Below, piece after piece: positions 47,140-59,950 of a stretch of DNA of 64,000 nucleotides. The stretch covers positions 28,258,001-28,322,000 of the forward strand of contig NC_090291.1 of assembly GCF_037392515.1 (NCBI RefSeq). Direction: 5' to 3'. The DNA is from Haliotis asinina (lineage: Eukaryota > Mollusca > Gastropoda > Lepetellida > Haliotidae). Under the pieces are notes generated by a model. It saw only the letters and a program-made list of their open reading frames with translations, did no database searches and was not told the origin of the DNA. The position numbers and the translations under genes were made by a program. The stretch's first letter is position 1. Every line of letters starts with the position of its first letter.

Positions 47140-48790
47140 TACCTTATCTCTGTACCGACTAATAACGGATATTATTCCAGGACGACGATACTATTCTTAC
47201 CGCTAGTAATAATGGATCTTATTCCATTACAACGATTCCATATTCATACTACTGGTAGTAATAGCTCGTGCTGCCTTCCATTACCGACTGATGATTGTCT
47301 TTTTCTTCTTGAATCATAAAGTATATTCCCCCAGAAGTCTTAACTGATGTCATTCCAATGCAGCGATGCCATGCCTCATCTCTCATCATAACTGATCGTA
47401 TTCCTTTAGAACGAAACGATATCCCTACCCGTTTTATTTTATGTATTTATTTTGTTGTTGTTGTTGTTTTTTTTGGTTTTTTGGTTGTTGTTTTTTGTTG
47501 CTGTAGTTTTTTTGTTTTTGTTTTTGTTTTGAGGAGGGGTGTCATGTTTAGAAGTTTGTGAATCAGATAAGGATACAGATCTATATCGAAACGTCGAGTC
47601 ATCAGAATAAAGAAGATGTTCATCCACAAAGTTTGTCCTTATCTGATCACTACTCTCTTCATATATAATTCTGTACCCACCTCGCATCATAACTGATAAC
47701 ATTCCTATACAACGATACTATATCCCTACTCTCACCACAACTGATAACAACCCAGTGCACCAGTACTGGATAGTATATCCATACTGTTATCTACCGATGC
47801 TATTCCAATGTAATGATACTATATTCGTACTCTCATCAGAACTGATAATATTCCAACACAGCGATTCTATATTCCTACTCTCATCAGAACTGATGCTATT
47901 CCAATACACTGATACTATATTCCTACTCTCATCAGAACTGATGCTATTCCAACACACTGATACTATATTCCTACTCTCATCAGAACTGATACTATTCCAA
48001 TACACTGATACTATATTCCTACTCTCATCAGAACTGATGCTATTCCAATACACTGATACTATATTCCTACTCTCATCAGAACTGATGCTATTCCAGTACA
48101 CTGATACTATATTCCTACTCTCATCAGAACTGATGCTATTCCATTACACTGATACTATATTCCTACTCTCATCAGAACTGATGCTATTCCATTACACTGA
48201 TACTGTATTCCTACTCTCATCAGAACTGATGCTATTCCATTACACTGATACTGTATTCCTACTCTCATCAGAACTGATGCTATTCCATTACACTGATACT
48301 GTATTCCTACTCTCATCAGAACTGATGCTATTCCATTACACTGATACTGTATTCCTACTCTCATCAGAACTGATGCTATTCCAATACACTGATACTATAT
48401 TCCTACTCTCATCAGAACTGATGCAATTCCAATGCAACGATACTATTCTTACTCTTAGCCACATGATACTCTTTTCTACTCTTAGTTACGCCCTTTTCCA
48501 ACTCTATTCCTCTTCTTAAACTCAATAAAGCAGTCCAGTCACTTCCAGTCATAATGAATCATCTCACAGTCTCTTCATACTTCATTCCTACGTTTCGTTG
48601 TATTGCGTCTTATTGTTACAACAAGGTACATTTACACTCCACAGTTTGTCAAACGATATGTTATTCGAGCATAGTGATACTATCATCCTACAACTACTCA
48701 CAACGAATCATATACCCGATACCATGCCATGTCATACTTTAAACAAATGCACTCATTATCATTACGAGAACATGATGCCATAGCAAAACG
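47140..48790. repeat. 48-bp minisatellite domain, homogenised core 47815-48440
   Basis: About 13 near-identical core units, catcagaactgatgctattc + caatacactgatactatattcctactct. Outside the core, older units remain visible: gtaataatggatcttattcc near 47207, gtcattccaatgcagcgatg near 47349, and cgagcatagtgatactatca near 48666. The plus-strand frame of 254 aa (LLSSELMLFQYTDTIF repeats) and two minus-strand frames are open because 48 is divisible by three. No coding evidence. Confidence 0.93.
47425..47655. repeat. Insertion in the 48-bp domain: T-rich tract plus short inverted repeat
   Basis: A GTT/poly-T tract (47452-47530) is followed by gtgaatcagataaggatac (47560-47578), whose partner gtccttatctgatcact is at 47635-47651. 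Between them are tatcgaaacgtcgagtcatc and gaagatgttcatcc. It interrupts degenerate 48-bp units. Family unknown; it could be the end of a retroelement. Confidence 0.5.
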
Positions 48791-48799
48791 TTCTAATCT

Positions 48800-49770
48800 C
48801 CTAAATAGATAAATATTTATTTTCCAAATCGACCCAAACATGATACATCTAATAAATAACAGGGTGTTGTCCATATGTTGACAATCGATAGTTTTTCAGG
48901 AAATAGTTTCAAGAAACCCATATCAAGTGTTTGAAAACGTGCTCGAGATTTAATTAACTGGGTGAGAGATTTTAATAAGCGATACAGCGACACAAGTATT
49001 GTCTGGCCTTCTCCTCCAAGACTTGGTTCCTGCAAGTGTTGCGCCCTTTGGTAAATCGAACATGTGTTGGCGGCCACCAATCCATGAAAACATGACGAGC
49101 AAATGTTTTGCTTTCTTTGGTTTGGAACTCGAGACGCAATAATTCCTTTGTCCGTGTGTGATCGGAAATAACCGAAGAAATGCGGAAATGACCGAACTTT
49201 TGTTCTTCTGTTGTGCCAGCTGAAAGCTAAGTGAAATCGCCAACGGTGCCGGTTGAGTCATTGCTATGATAATGATATGAGTGATCATCGTGCAGGGGAG
49301 GGGATTGGGGAGGGAGGATTTAGCAAGGGATCAGGAGGAGGCGAAAGTGCTCTAATCCTAATTCCATGTTATCGGCTGGATTTCATAATCTGGCTCTTAA
49401 CTTAAGTAACTTAACTGATACTTTTCCTTGTTTCATTTTAATTTATTTTAACTTATCGGCTTACACCAATCCGGATTGATGTAATTGCCACAGCAATCAA
49501 TATTCTCAAACATCTTTCACAAACAAATCTTTAAAATCTAAACACATTATCAGATGATCTTAAATTACTATAAACGAATCTAATATTTACATCGTCCATA
49601 TATTACCTATAGTTTTTGCAACCCCCTTTGTTTCTCTTGAAATAAAATATGTTTAAAACATATTGCCTATGTGGCATAAATGGAATACAGTCCAAAGTAA
49701 CACACTCACCTCCATCTGAATCGAAAGTTTGACCTTTACACCATATTTTACCATATAAGGGGCTGGCCAT
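48800..49770. other. Intergenic stretch without a recognised gene
   Basis: Unique sequence. The minus-strand frame 48950-49288 has no domain I recognise and no supporting splice sites. Confidence 0.4.
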
Positions 49771-49775
49771 TTATA

Positions 49776-50435
49776 ATCGGGATGAGGGCACGGGTACGGA
49801 TGGTTAATATGTCTGTATCTCCTAGGTGGGTCAGTTCACTTACAGTATTGTCTACGGCAAGGGTACGGATGGTTAATACGTCAGTATGTCCTAGGTGGGT
49901 CAGTTCACTTACAGTATTGTCTACGGCAAGGGTACGGATGGTTAATACGTCAGTATGTCCTAGGTGGGTCAGTTCACTTACAGTATTGTCTACGGCAAGG
50001 GTACGGATGGTTAATACGTCTGTATCTCCTAAGTGGGTCAGTTCACTTACAGTACTGCCTACGGCACGGGTACGGATGGTTAATAGGTCTGTATGTCCTT
50101 GGGGGTCAGTTCACTTACAGTATTGTCTACGGCAAGGGTATGGATGGTTAATACGTCTGTATCTCCTAAGTGGGTCAGTTCACTTACAGTACTGTCTACA
50201 GCAAGGGTACGGATGGTTAACACGTCTGTATCTCCTAGGTGGGTCAGTTCACTTACAGTATTGTCTACGGCAAGGGTACGGATGGTTAACACGTCTGTAT
50301 CTCCTAGGTGGGTCAGTTCACTTACAGCACTGTCTACGGCAAGGGTACGGATGGTTAACACGTCTGTATCTCCCAGGTGGGTCAGTTCACTTACAGTATT
50401 GTCTACGGCAAGGGTACGGATGGTTAATACGCTGT
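49776..50435. repeat. 69-bp minisatellite, about 9.5 copies
   Basis: Unit starts gggtacggatggttaatacg and ends cagtattgtctacggcaa, with variants gtatctcc/gtatgtcc and taggtgg/taagtgg. Open on both strands because 69 is divisible by three (RVRMVNTSVSPRWVSSLTVL on plus, TIRTLAVDNTVSELTHLGD on minus). Degenerate units follow to about 50590. Confidence 0.95.
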
Positions 50436-50599
50436 AGAATTGCCAAAGCTTGATTTGAAACTTAAAAGCTTGATTTGAACATACAACTGAATCTCCCAGA
50501 TGGGTCTATTCAGTTTTTGTATTGTTTGTGACACGCGTGCGCGTGATTAACACGGTGTAAAGATGTTAAAAGCTTGATTTGAAACTTATCCGGCTCCAA

Positions 50600-53525
50600 T
50601 TAAAACGTCACGTTTAGGTATCGCCTATAGCGTATACACATGTTGACACTATTGTAGCTAACAAACAATGGTATATTTGATATTGACCCATCTCCAATGG
50701 GTTCCCGCAGACTTTGTAAATGAATGCTACATGTCAGCGGCCATCGCGTCAAGTTATGTACATCTATCCATTTCATGTCATGCCGTGCATTTCGTACATG
50801 GCTGAGTTTATTACCTATACTAAAAGATGACATCTTGAGTCCAGAAACCATGGCGCGCTGACGGCCCACGCTTACGACCCACTCACGCCATCGCATCGTT
50901 GTCCGGCAATCTGTGGTCATTACCACGTGCCACGTGCGGGCGAAGATTGACCAGCGGGCCCAGCATCAACTTGTTGAGATGGCGAGCGTTGGACATAAAC
51001 TGACCACGCCGAACACTCCCCAGCACGTGCTCCATCCGGGATATCAGTGTCACCGCCGCCATCTTGTTCTGAAGTTTGCGGAGGCAATTGTTTCTAGCAG
51101 GCGCACTTCATTTAGCGGCAAGGTTTAACAATGGAATCAACGTCACAATATTGACAGATAATCTGTCTAGATATCACATGATATCTGTCATTGTCTCCGT
51201 GGATGACTATGGTAATTGTACAGCCCGATGTCTTACACCCGGTCACGTGACCCTTTATTGCCAAACAGTGTTTCCCGCTTCAAATTGTTAATAATAAATC
51301 TTTTGATAGACAGAAAACATATGTCCAGATTTCAAGAACAAAACAAAACTTTGTCCAACAAAAACAACTTTCAAGCAAGAGGTCTTGCTACGGGTCAAAG
51401 AATGGTATTCCACAGTGTTTGATGGTAACCTGTTTTTCAGGGTGATGTGTGGCCGCAAGTCTACCTCACTGCCTCACCCCACCTGTGAAATGTGGGCCGG
51501 GCTGTTGCCCATTTAACAGTGTCCTAACATCATGGTATTATATTATATTATAATGATATCAGCAGTGTCATCCTAATACCAGTCGTCACAACTTAATATT
51601 GGTGGATACCTTCATAAAATCGGCGGTAACGTCATAATATCAATCGTAATGTCCAAATTGTAACGTCATAACATCATTATGCCAGACAAAATCACAATCA
51701 CAACAAATGAGATAATATTATCAGAAAATAAATCAGAAACTAATCATCTAATATCAGAAAAAGCTCACATGAACCATGTTCGGAAATGTCAAATAATTCT
51801 TTAGTTTATAGCTGGACCGATCGGTTGGAATCAAATCATGATTTCACAACAAATATAATTATTTAAAGATTGATACATGTCGCACACAAAGATCGGAATA
51901 CTCATAATAATTCATTTAGCAACGCAAACAGATAATAGACACTTCACTTCTGAAGATCAAACATATCGACTTTCACACGTTAAAGCCAATTTATACTGAA
52001 AGAACAATTCTCCCACTCGAACATGGAGACTTTATTTGAAATGGCTCCGTCATAACGTTTCCAGCCATGTTGCCGCTCTTCAACACCGCCTTCACAGGTG
52101 TCAACCCCTAATTTGTCGGAAACATTAATACAACGTGCCCCGAATCGCAAGGAAACAATAGCGTTACATGTCCGGATTTTAGTGCGTTCCATTTGGCCTA
52201 AGTTGAAAGCTCCGAACACAGCTATGGCTTCCCGTCAAAGGTTGTGGATGACTTACGATCGTCTTATTCTGTTTCCTGAAAACCGTAAGCAAAACGTTTT
52301 GAGCTGACAAACACAAGGGGTGCTATTCTCATGGTGCTTCTTTTTAGATATGATCATATGCGATGAGCGACTCGAACATTTCTTTGTTAATATACTTGCA
52401 GCTGCCGCTCATACACACGCTGTTGAGAGTAACAACTTTGAGAGTGGGATCGCTTTTCCTTCTGAAGGCGATTCTTAAGGTGGTTTGAGAGGATTAAAAT
52501 ATAAGTGGATGAAATAGAAAAATGTGACTACACTTGATATAAGCGACGCTTTGGCTTAAGGGCCTTTTCAGTTAATCCATTTTGAATTCTGAGTATCTTT
52601 CAAAGTGCACCAAGGGTTTTCACTCGCAGATGAACACGCCTCATACACAGCCCCCGCCTCTTGTGAAGATGCTAATTTAGCGACGACAGGGGACTCTTAA
52701 CACGAATGTTGATATGTACATATGATAACGAAATCACTGTCAATAGAATTTACATGACAACGAAAAGAGACCCTGAGTCGTTATCTTGGCGACTGTATCT
52801 GCGTCTGTAACGGAAGTCATCACTTCAGAGGGACCCATACGGTTTAATCATTTTCTGGGTAATTTCCTGTCTTGAAAATCAGAGCAGAGGTCTAATAATC
52901 TGAGAACTGATGTTATCTTACAGTTTATTCATCTTCAACTTAACCTTGGTTTTCCACTCACTTGACAAAGCCATCTAATCAGACTCTAGCGCCGTTACAG
53001 ATAAGAGAAATGCAAATTTGGACAAAATACAGTCGTAGTTGTTGCAGGGGTACGTGTTTTGGAGACGTGCGGAGAGACACGTTTAAGAATAACTTCGAGT
53101 TGCGAGATTAAATTCCTCTATTGAATGAGTGATGTTCTTATGTTGTTGGAGAGGGTCATTATAGCATAGGCCAGATAATCCGTATTGCAGATTTGCGATC
53201 GATTGTTTGGTAATGTTCCATAGTCTGAGAAAGTGTAGAAAATGGTTTTTTTATGTTATATGGAGCATATCCTGTCTATTGTTCGATCAGATTCACTTAA
53301 ATGTCCATGACGTTGCAAACAATGGATGACGTCATCATCAAATATTTGCTACAATTTGTTTCGGTTTTTTTTCTTTAACATTTTGTCAAGTTACTATGTA
53401 ATTGTTTGTAGACAATGAACACAATGGAACCGTTGGTGCTGACTGTCCAATCGACAATACGCAGATATCATGATGGGGTATGTACCATCTAAGTGGTACA
53501 GTTTGTATGCGTCTTCCTCTTCTCG
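50600..53525. other. Long stretch with no gene that I can support
   Basis: 50.6-51.1 kb is GC-richer (ccacgtgccacgtgcgggcg; ggatatcagtgtcaccgccg) and might be regulatory or hold a small exon, but no domain or convincing splice pair is visible. The remainder is AT-rich unique DNA. No SINE of the two families was noted between 50.6 and 53.5 kb. Confidence 0.35.
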
Positions 53526-53529
53526 TATA

Positions 53530-53760
53530 TATAGTGTGTTTGTTGTTTAACGCCAGATCTCGCAATATTCTAGCTATATGACGGCGGTATGTAAATACCA
53601 GACAATCCAGTGATCAACAGGATGAACACCGATATACGCAACTGGGATACGATGACATATGTCAACGAAGTCAGGGAGCCAGGCCACCTGATCCCGTTAG
53701 TCGCCTCGTCCGATAAGCATGAGTTATTGAAGATCATTTCTAACCCGGATCTTGTATGTC
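53530..53760 (+). repeat. SINE-like repeat, family 2
   Basis: gtttgttgtttaacgccaga, gcaatattctagctatatga, cagacaatccagtgatcaac, tgggatacgatgacatatgt, cccgttagtcgcctcgtccg and taacccggatcttg. Confidence 0.9.
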
Positions 53761-53769
53761 TCACAGATT

Positions 53770-54685
53770 TGCAATATACGTAACAGCAACAGAATAAATT
53801 CAATATATAAAAGTATACATTCATTATTCCACTTGCCCTTATCGGATGTGATTTACGTGTGGATGTGGAGTGTTTGGGGATGCTTACAGCATAAGAAAGA
53901 AAACCCCAATTCTCATGTCTTAAATGTCCAATGATATTTGAATCAAATCGCCACATCGGCATTTATTTGTGTCTCAGTATATGTAAATGTGTTTTCATCT
54001 CAACATGGTATGGTGGTATCTGATTTCTCCTCATCATTTCTTCATCTAATCAACCCATTGATACTGATTCACACTGACTCAAACACCACCTGTCTGTTGT
54101 ACAAAACGAGTCGGTTGTGATCACGATTTGTGATGTAACAGAATAACAGATGCTTACCTCCTGCTCCTAGTATCAACCACAGGTATGTCTGACCCTGTGT
54201 TGGTTATATAAAGCTCGCCTAAGTATAGATGGGACATCTGGCCTAAAACTAACCATTCCTTAGGTCATTTACCGAATTTGCTCCTCCATCTTGACAATCG
54301 CCAGATCTGCGCTTTAATATCTCATCTCCGTCTCACAGTTATACATCTCTTTATCAGACAACGTCGACTCATCATCCCACCATTTCTCATGATCAGTCTC
54401 ACAATAAAAATATCATCACACTCTATGTTATTATTCCTCAACTTTAACAATCTCATACCATCCCCCTAACAACACATCTCAGGATTTCACATTCTTAACA
54501 TTTCCACATCACCAAGTCAGCCGCCCAAACAGTCTCGATATTTCTCATTCTTACCGCTTCAGTCTTAAATCTTATCACCCCAAACATCCAATCTCACCTT
54601 TCTGAGTCTATAAACTCCACCTCCTGCCCAAAGAGTCCATCTCAGTATTTCCCTTTCTTAGCATTTCCATTTCAAATTTCATTTC
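53770..54685. other. Pyrimidine-rich intergenic stretch
   Basis: From about 54240 the plus strand becomes rich in T and C with CATCTC/TTTCTCA motifs, grading into the array at 54690. No gene seen. Confidence 0.4.
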
Positions 54686-54689
54686 CCCC

Positions 54690-55045
54690 TAACTTACCTT
54701 TTCTCAATCTCGCCCTTACAGCTGACACTCTCAGCCTCCCAGACAATCCAACTTACCTTTTCTCAATCTCGCCCTTACAGCTGACACCCTCAACCTCCCA
54801 GACAATCCAGCTTACATTTTCTCAATCTCGCCCTTCTATCTGACACTCTCAACCTCCCAGACAGTCCAACTTACCTTTTCTCCGTCGCGCCCTTCCATCT
54901 GACACCCTCAGCCTCCCAGACAATCCAACTTACCTTTTCTCAATCTCGCCCTTCCATCTGACACCCTCAACCTCCCAGACAATCCAGCTTACCTTTTCTC
55001 AATCTCGCCCTTCTATCTGACACCCTCAACCTCCCAGACAATACG
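54690..55045. repeat. About 59-bp minisatellite, 6 copies
   Basis: Unit acttaccttttctcaatctc + gcccttacagctgacactct + caacctcccagacaatcca, with variants (tacag/catct/tatct). Bounded by pyrimidine-rich DNA on both sides. Confidence 0.92.
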
Positions 55046-55596
55046 TCCCACCATTTCCCATTCCACCATTCCTTCTCACACTCGTCATACATCTTCGTCC
55101 ACTATCACCCAGTACCCTCCTCCCTGAGTGTCACCCACATCAGTACCTATTACACGGCCACAGTTACGTTCAGCAAGTGGCCACATCTGTTGTTTGTTTC
55201 TGTAACGAGAAATTCCACACATCATGATTGGTTACATTCTGTCTCATTTAACTGATAGGTTTTAGACGTAACAAAGCCCGCTTCCAAAACACGTTTATAT
55301 TAATTATTCCGCGTCTAGCCTTGTGTTCATGCAAAGGGCGACCTCGCCATGTTCCTCCTCAATATCTTGTAGATTTGCACAGAACTGTAAACAACATGGA
55401 GAATGTACTAATCTTGATGTATGGTAAGCATTGGTTCAAATAACTGTCGGTTTGGTTCCGTACATGCCGGTGCATGTGCACTGAGTTGTTTGTTACAATA
55501 TGGATCGAAGGCGTTATCTTCACTCTTACCTCAAGATTGTATACTTCGCACGCAGTGGGAATCATATCATCTTTGACAGTTGAAACAGCCATAGAT

Positions 55597-55757
55597 GCGG
55601 GTGGATAGCCCAGTGGTTAAAGTGTTCAGCACGCCGAAGACCCCGGTTCGAATCCCCACATATGTGTACAATGTGTCAAGCCCATTTCAGGTGTCCCCTG
55701 CCGTGATTTTACTGGAATATTGCTAAAAGCGGCGTAAAACCATACTCACTCACTGAA
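55597..55757 (+). repeat. tRNA-type SINE, family 1, best-preserved head
   Basis: Box A tagcccagtgg (55606-55616) and box B ggttcgaatcc (55645-55655) match the RNA polymerase III promoter consensus exactly or nearly so, 28 bases apart. The family body follows (tgtacaatgtgtcaagccca, ggtgtcccctgccgtgattt, ggaatattgctaaaagcggc), ending in actcactcact. This could be a transcriptionally competent copy. Confidence 0.93.
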
Positions 55758-56099
55758 ACATCCATAAGTTTCAAACAATGAGTTTTGACTTTTGACAGTT
55801 GTTTCAAATTCACTTGAACATGTTCCGTTTCTTAAAAAAAAACAATACATTATTCTGGTCCTGGCTACTGTGGCATACGTGGCGATCCATCGATTATATT
55901 TTTCAAAAATTTGAATAAAAGTTGGAAATATATTATTTTCAAATATATTTGGAAAATAACTGCTTTTGTTTGAAATTTCTAAATTCTCACGCGCATCTGA
56001 AACGCTACCTGTGGACAGTGACACGTGGTGTTTCATTTCAATTTGACGTTCGATATCAGTAAATCATAAAGGGACATAATTGACCACAACATGGCCTGA

Positions 56100-56540
56100 A
56101 TCCGTCAACACTGACCACTGTCCGGAGTGAGCTGATCGTCCCCCGCTCTGTCCTCATATCTGCCCGGATCTTTTCACCGGACAATTAGCTGACAAGACGC
56201 GTGCAGCTGCCAATATAATGACCCCGATGTCCACTTCTGCTTGAGTGGTCACTTCTGCGTGGACAATCGCTTTACTGCATTGTTACCGCTAGCCAAGATT
56301 GAACGGGGTTGTCGTCCCCGCTGGACAATGTCCGGAGAAGTGGGGACAACCAGGATATTGTTTTTGGACAGTTGTGTTGAGCAAATCTTGTCCCGGTATA
56401 TTGTGAGAGAGGCCACGGGGTGGAAAGTCACGCCCTGCTCCGGCCAAAGGTCCCACATCTGCCGGTGTCCAGTTTGTGCCCAGCCGCTGGCCGGAGGATG
56501 ACCAGCCGCCGGGTCAAGCGAGCTGTTGAGTCGATCTACG
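56100..56540. promoter_or_regulatory. GC-richer island with repeated GGACA/TGTCC and GGTCA/TGACC
   Basis: Contains many copies of TGTCC/GGACA (accactgtccggagtg, accggacaattagc, gtggacaatcgc, ctggacaatgtccgg, ttggacagtt) and gaccag. The plus frame 56241-56501 and minus frame 56249-56572 overlap almost fully and neither has a known domain. A cis-regulatory region or a mobile element is as likely as a gene. Confidence 0.25.
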
Positions 56541-56994
56541 GTAAACCCCTTTCCCACTGGAATAGCACACATTCATAATCTGTCACAATTAAACAGGTGA
56601 AAATCGAAGAATTTAAGGTTAAACAATAAAAGGAGATGTAGCATATCTAGATGCCATGATTAATGGACGATGATACTATTGCCAACCTTCATGTTCCATT
56701 GGAGCAAAACAAGTGGCTGTAATTAGTGGTGGAGACGGGCATTTCCAAAATAGGAGAACCAGTCAGACTAATGAGGCATGATCGGTAGTGTTGGGTCTGA
56801 CATTTGAACGATGACAAAATACATCCAGGAAATCCATAAACGGCACCATGCATCAAATCTACATGTTATACGCCAAAGCTGCTTCACTGTCCTGCGCTGC
56901 TGGTCGATCTCAGATTGTAGACAACGGTGTCGTTGCACAATATTAAGCACAATATTAATCACTGGCATGCCATTTAGAGGACATACGTGATATG

Positions 56995-57255
56995 GGACAT
57001 GCATAAGGCAGGTACTGGACAGACATGAGATAGGAATAGTGCGGACAAGGGGGAGACATGAGACGGGCAAAGGACAGACATGAGATAGAAAAAGTGCGGA
57101 CAAGGGGGAGACATGAGACGGGTACTGGACAGTCATGAGATAGGAATAGTGCAGACAAGGGGGAGACATGAGACGGGCACTGGACAGACATGAGATAGGA
57201 ATAGTGCGGACAAGGGGGAGACATGAGACGGGCATTGGACAGTCATAAGACAAGG
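56995..57255. repeat. 55-bp minisatellite, about 4.7 copies
   Basis: Unit gacatgagacgggcactgga + cagacatgagataggaatag + tgcggacaaggggga. Within each unit, gacatgaga occurs twice, so the unit itself arose from a shorter repeat. Less regular gacataagaca sequence continues to about 57440. Confidence 0.93.
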
Positions 57256-57439
57256 TAGACATATTTGTAGGTTAGATATAATGCCAGAATCAGGAAGGCA
57301 AATAGCTGGTAGAAGGGCACCAAAGGCATACATAAGATAATGTGGGCACACATTAGATAGGCATAAGACAGGGTTAAATCAGACTAATAGTTGGTATCTA
57401 GGCACACAGGGTAGACATAAGACAGTTAAAGAGGCCGGC

Positions 57440-58720
57440 AAATGGTTGGTATGGAGCAGATGTAAGGAAATGGCGGTGAACATAAAGATCCCCTCTTGTC
57501 CACCACACCGCATTTTTTTCACTTGTTCAACAACACATTACATGACTCCACGCATCGTCCCTGTACGGATTCTCTGTCTAACTTAATTATCAAATTGACA
57601 TATCCAATGCTCTTCCCCGGCGAAAACCTAATTGCCAAAGTTGAAAGAAAGGCATGCTGGAGCTGTTTACATGTCACTGTATCACGTCAAAGGGAACTGC
57701 TTCCCTCGTCAATCTCAGCCTCAGATCTTCTTCCACGCCACTTCGGAGTAACAATACCTACACATTGTGTTAGGTCTCCAGCGGATGGCAAGACCAGATA
57801 TCGGTCATCCATTGTCCTCCCGCGCGGCATATATGGGTCAATAAGCTACAAAAGATATCGTTTAAGACAAGAACAAAGAACTCGATTTCCTAATCTTCTT
57901 GTTCGGACCTGTTGGTTGTATATTTTCTTCCAAGACGCACTGCACATGTTAATACAAGACAAAAAGATCTTTGAGCTGAAGGATAATTGGATTCCTTCTC
58001 TTCAGAGGGATTTAACCATGAAAATCCGATTACGGGTCTTTAGGGAAGCGAGATGCCTAACCGAAACCTAAAAGAGCGTTCCAACCATACCAGCAGTGAT
58101 ATATACGTAACGCAGGAGGTTGAAGGGGAAGGCACTGTTTGACTGAATTACAGCCCTACCCTTGGATGAGAGGGTGAGAGATGACAAAATTTACGAACGA
58201 AATCTGCATGTTTTCTGCAAAGTGCCATGTAGATTTCTTAAACCACCACATAAATTACAAACTTTTTGCTTACTTGTTTCACTTAATACGTTCAAATATG
58301 TTTACGGTAAATTATTTCTGTAAGACTAGATGGCACTTTATTTTCATGATGGAATCTACAATGGTATTTTGGTCCAATATTCAAACTTCGTTTCTCTCGA
58401 ATTCGACTTTTTCTTCGATGTCACAATGACCTAACCGTGTATTTCATAGCCTGTGAGACCAAGCCCTAACTGGATGACAAGTCCAAGGACGACCAGCCAA
58501 ACATGGCCAAACACCAGGGAAACCGTTTGTCCGATAATCCACACACTCTGCATACTAGACAATTAAACTAGGAATTCATTTGGTATATTTGGTTTATCAA
58601 TTGTATATAAAGGCTGGCAGCAATGGCGTATGATTTACCCCTGTTTATTTGTGCGCGGGACATGACCACCGTTTTGATAAAAAAGATTGTTCATTGGTTT
58701 ACGGGATAAGCTCACAACTT
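57440..58720. other. Stretch with one unexplained open frame
   Basis: The plus-strand frame 57496-58071 (191 codons) is the longest non-repeat frame in the second half of the window. It shows no domain, no repeat and no convincing splice or promoter context, and I do not call it a gene. Confidence 0.3.
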
Positions 58721-58727
58721 GACTTAA

Positions 58728-58860
58728 GCGAGTGAGTATTGTTTTAAGACGCTGTTGGCAATATTCCAGCAGTATGATGGCGGTGAACACCCGACATGGG
58801 TTCCTCACTCTGTTGTTGAGAAGCCGGGGATGATGAGCGAACGCTTCAACTAGTAAGCTG
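58728..58860 (-). repeat. tRNA-type SINE, family 1, diverged
   Basis: gcgagtgagtattgttttaa, gcaatattccagcagtatga, ggcggtgaacacccgacatg and ttcctcactctgttgttgag. Confidence 0.7.
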
Positions 58861-59449
58861 CCTAGAATCGCCTGCATGACTGAGGATAATGCAAATAAAT
58901 ACATACGTATACAACATTCGCTACTGGCCTCAGTCAGGGTTTTGTCTTGTGAAACTACCTCCATAGTAGAGTACAAGGTCAAGATTTTGAAGTGAGACAC
59001 ACACAGTTGGAACGAGCTCGCATACCTAAATCTAATTACGTGTGCTTTGGAAAACACGTGGGCAAGTTTGGACTGACCTTTCTGCGAAATGAAATTTGTT
59101 GCAACTAAACTCTCAGAAGTTGGTGTCTCTGTAATAATAACCTGTTATGTGAACACAGTAATATCTCTGAGGGTGAAATAGCATACTTTTGTATATGAAT
59201 TTAAATAACCACTTAGAATTTTTTTTTGTATCTGGATGTCGTTCAGTTTTAAGGGACTGATGCGCGTCGAAATTCTATACAATGTTCACTTCTCGTTTGA
59301 TCATACGCCACCACGCTACTTAATATCAATCTTAAACAAACTCAAATTAAAGCTTGACCGCCACAACGCCCTTAAATTAAATTGCGACTAAATAGAACTG
59401 ACCACTCGTACAATTAGACATTTTGTTTGAAGTCGATACCAGTTGAAAT

Positions 59450-59950
59450 ATGAGCTGAGCGAATGGTCAGTTTTTGACCCCATGGGCAGCGCGTGGCCGG
59501 AGCGCACGTGCCGCCAGATGGACGCATGTCCACTCTTTCAAACGACTGTTGTTTTTTGTTTGATAATCACGAACTACCCGCACAGAACCTTCAGGACGGA
59601 CAAACGAGATTTGGTCGTCCTTTCTCATTAAAGTATGTTGTTTATCATTCGGGTATCAATCCGGACGCTGACCATTGTTAAGTTGTGGCCGGAGTGACCC
59701 GGCCGGATGGTCAAGCGGTGTTTTGCGTCGGTCAAGAGATTAGAAAATTTGTTTCCCTGTAAAACCATAAATTAACCTTTCAAATGACACAAAAACGATC
59801 AATATTTTTTTCGACTTGAAAAGAAAAGTCAACACGATATGGGTGATTATATCAAATGGCCATCGGTCAGTGTAAAACGTACATGCACTCTTGGCGATCC
59901 CTCTGGCCCCCAAGCCACGCCCCACAAGGACCAACTGACCCGTACTGCTT
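59450..59950. promoter_or_regulatory. GC-richer island, possible regulatory region
   Basis: gcgtggccggagcgcacgtg, ccgccagatggacgcatg (resembles a CTCF core), gtggccggagtgacccggcc and aaggaccaactgacc. Short TGACC/GGTCA words recur. No frame with a known domain. Confidence 0.2.

Noticed and set aside
47560-47655. Hammerhead ribozyme
   Set aside because: CTGATGA occurs on the minus strand and GAAAC-GTC on the plus strand, but the two core parts are not on one strand in the required order and spacing.
47755-48519. 254-codon frame as a membrane-like protein
   Set aside because: It is a 48-bp minisatellite; two antisense frames are open as well and degenerate units continue beyond the frame.
49782-50453. 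223-codon frame as a gene
   Set aside because: 69-bp minisatellite, open on both strands.
55600-55660. Genuine tRNA gene
   Set aside because: Boxes A and B are good, but no cloverleaf or acceptor stem closes and the sequence continues into the SINE body.
56241-56572. Overlapping plus and minus frames (86 and 107 codons) as genes
   Set aside because: They are antisense to each other, lack known domains and neither has a clear context; the region is described as a possible regulatory island instead.
57496-58071. 191-codon plus-strand frame
   Set aside because: No domain, no repeat of a known family, no supporting splice or promoter context; noted only as the longest non-repeat frame in the region.
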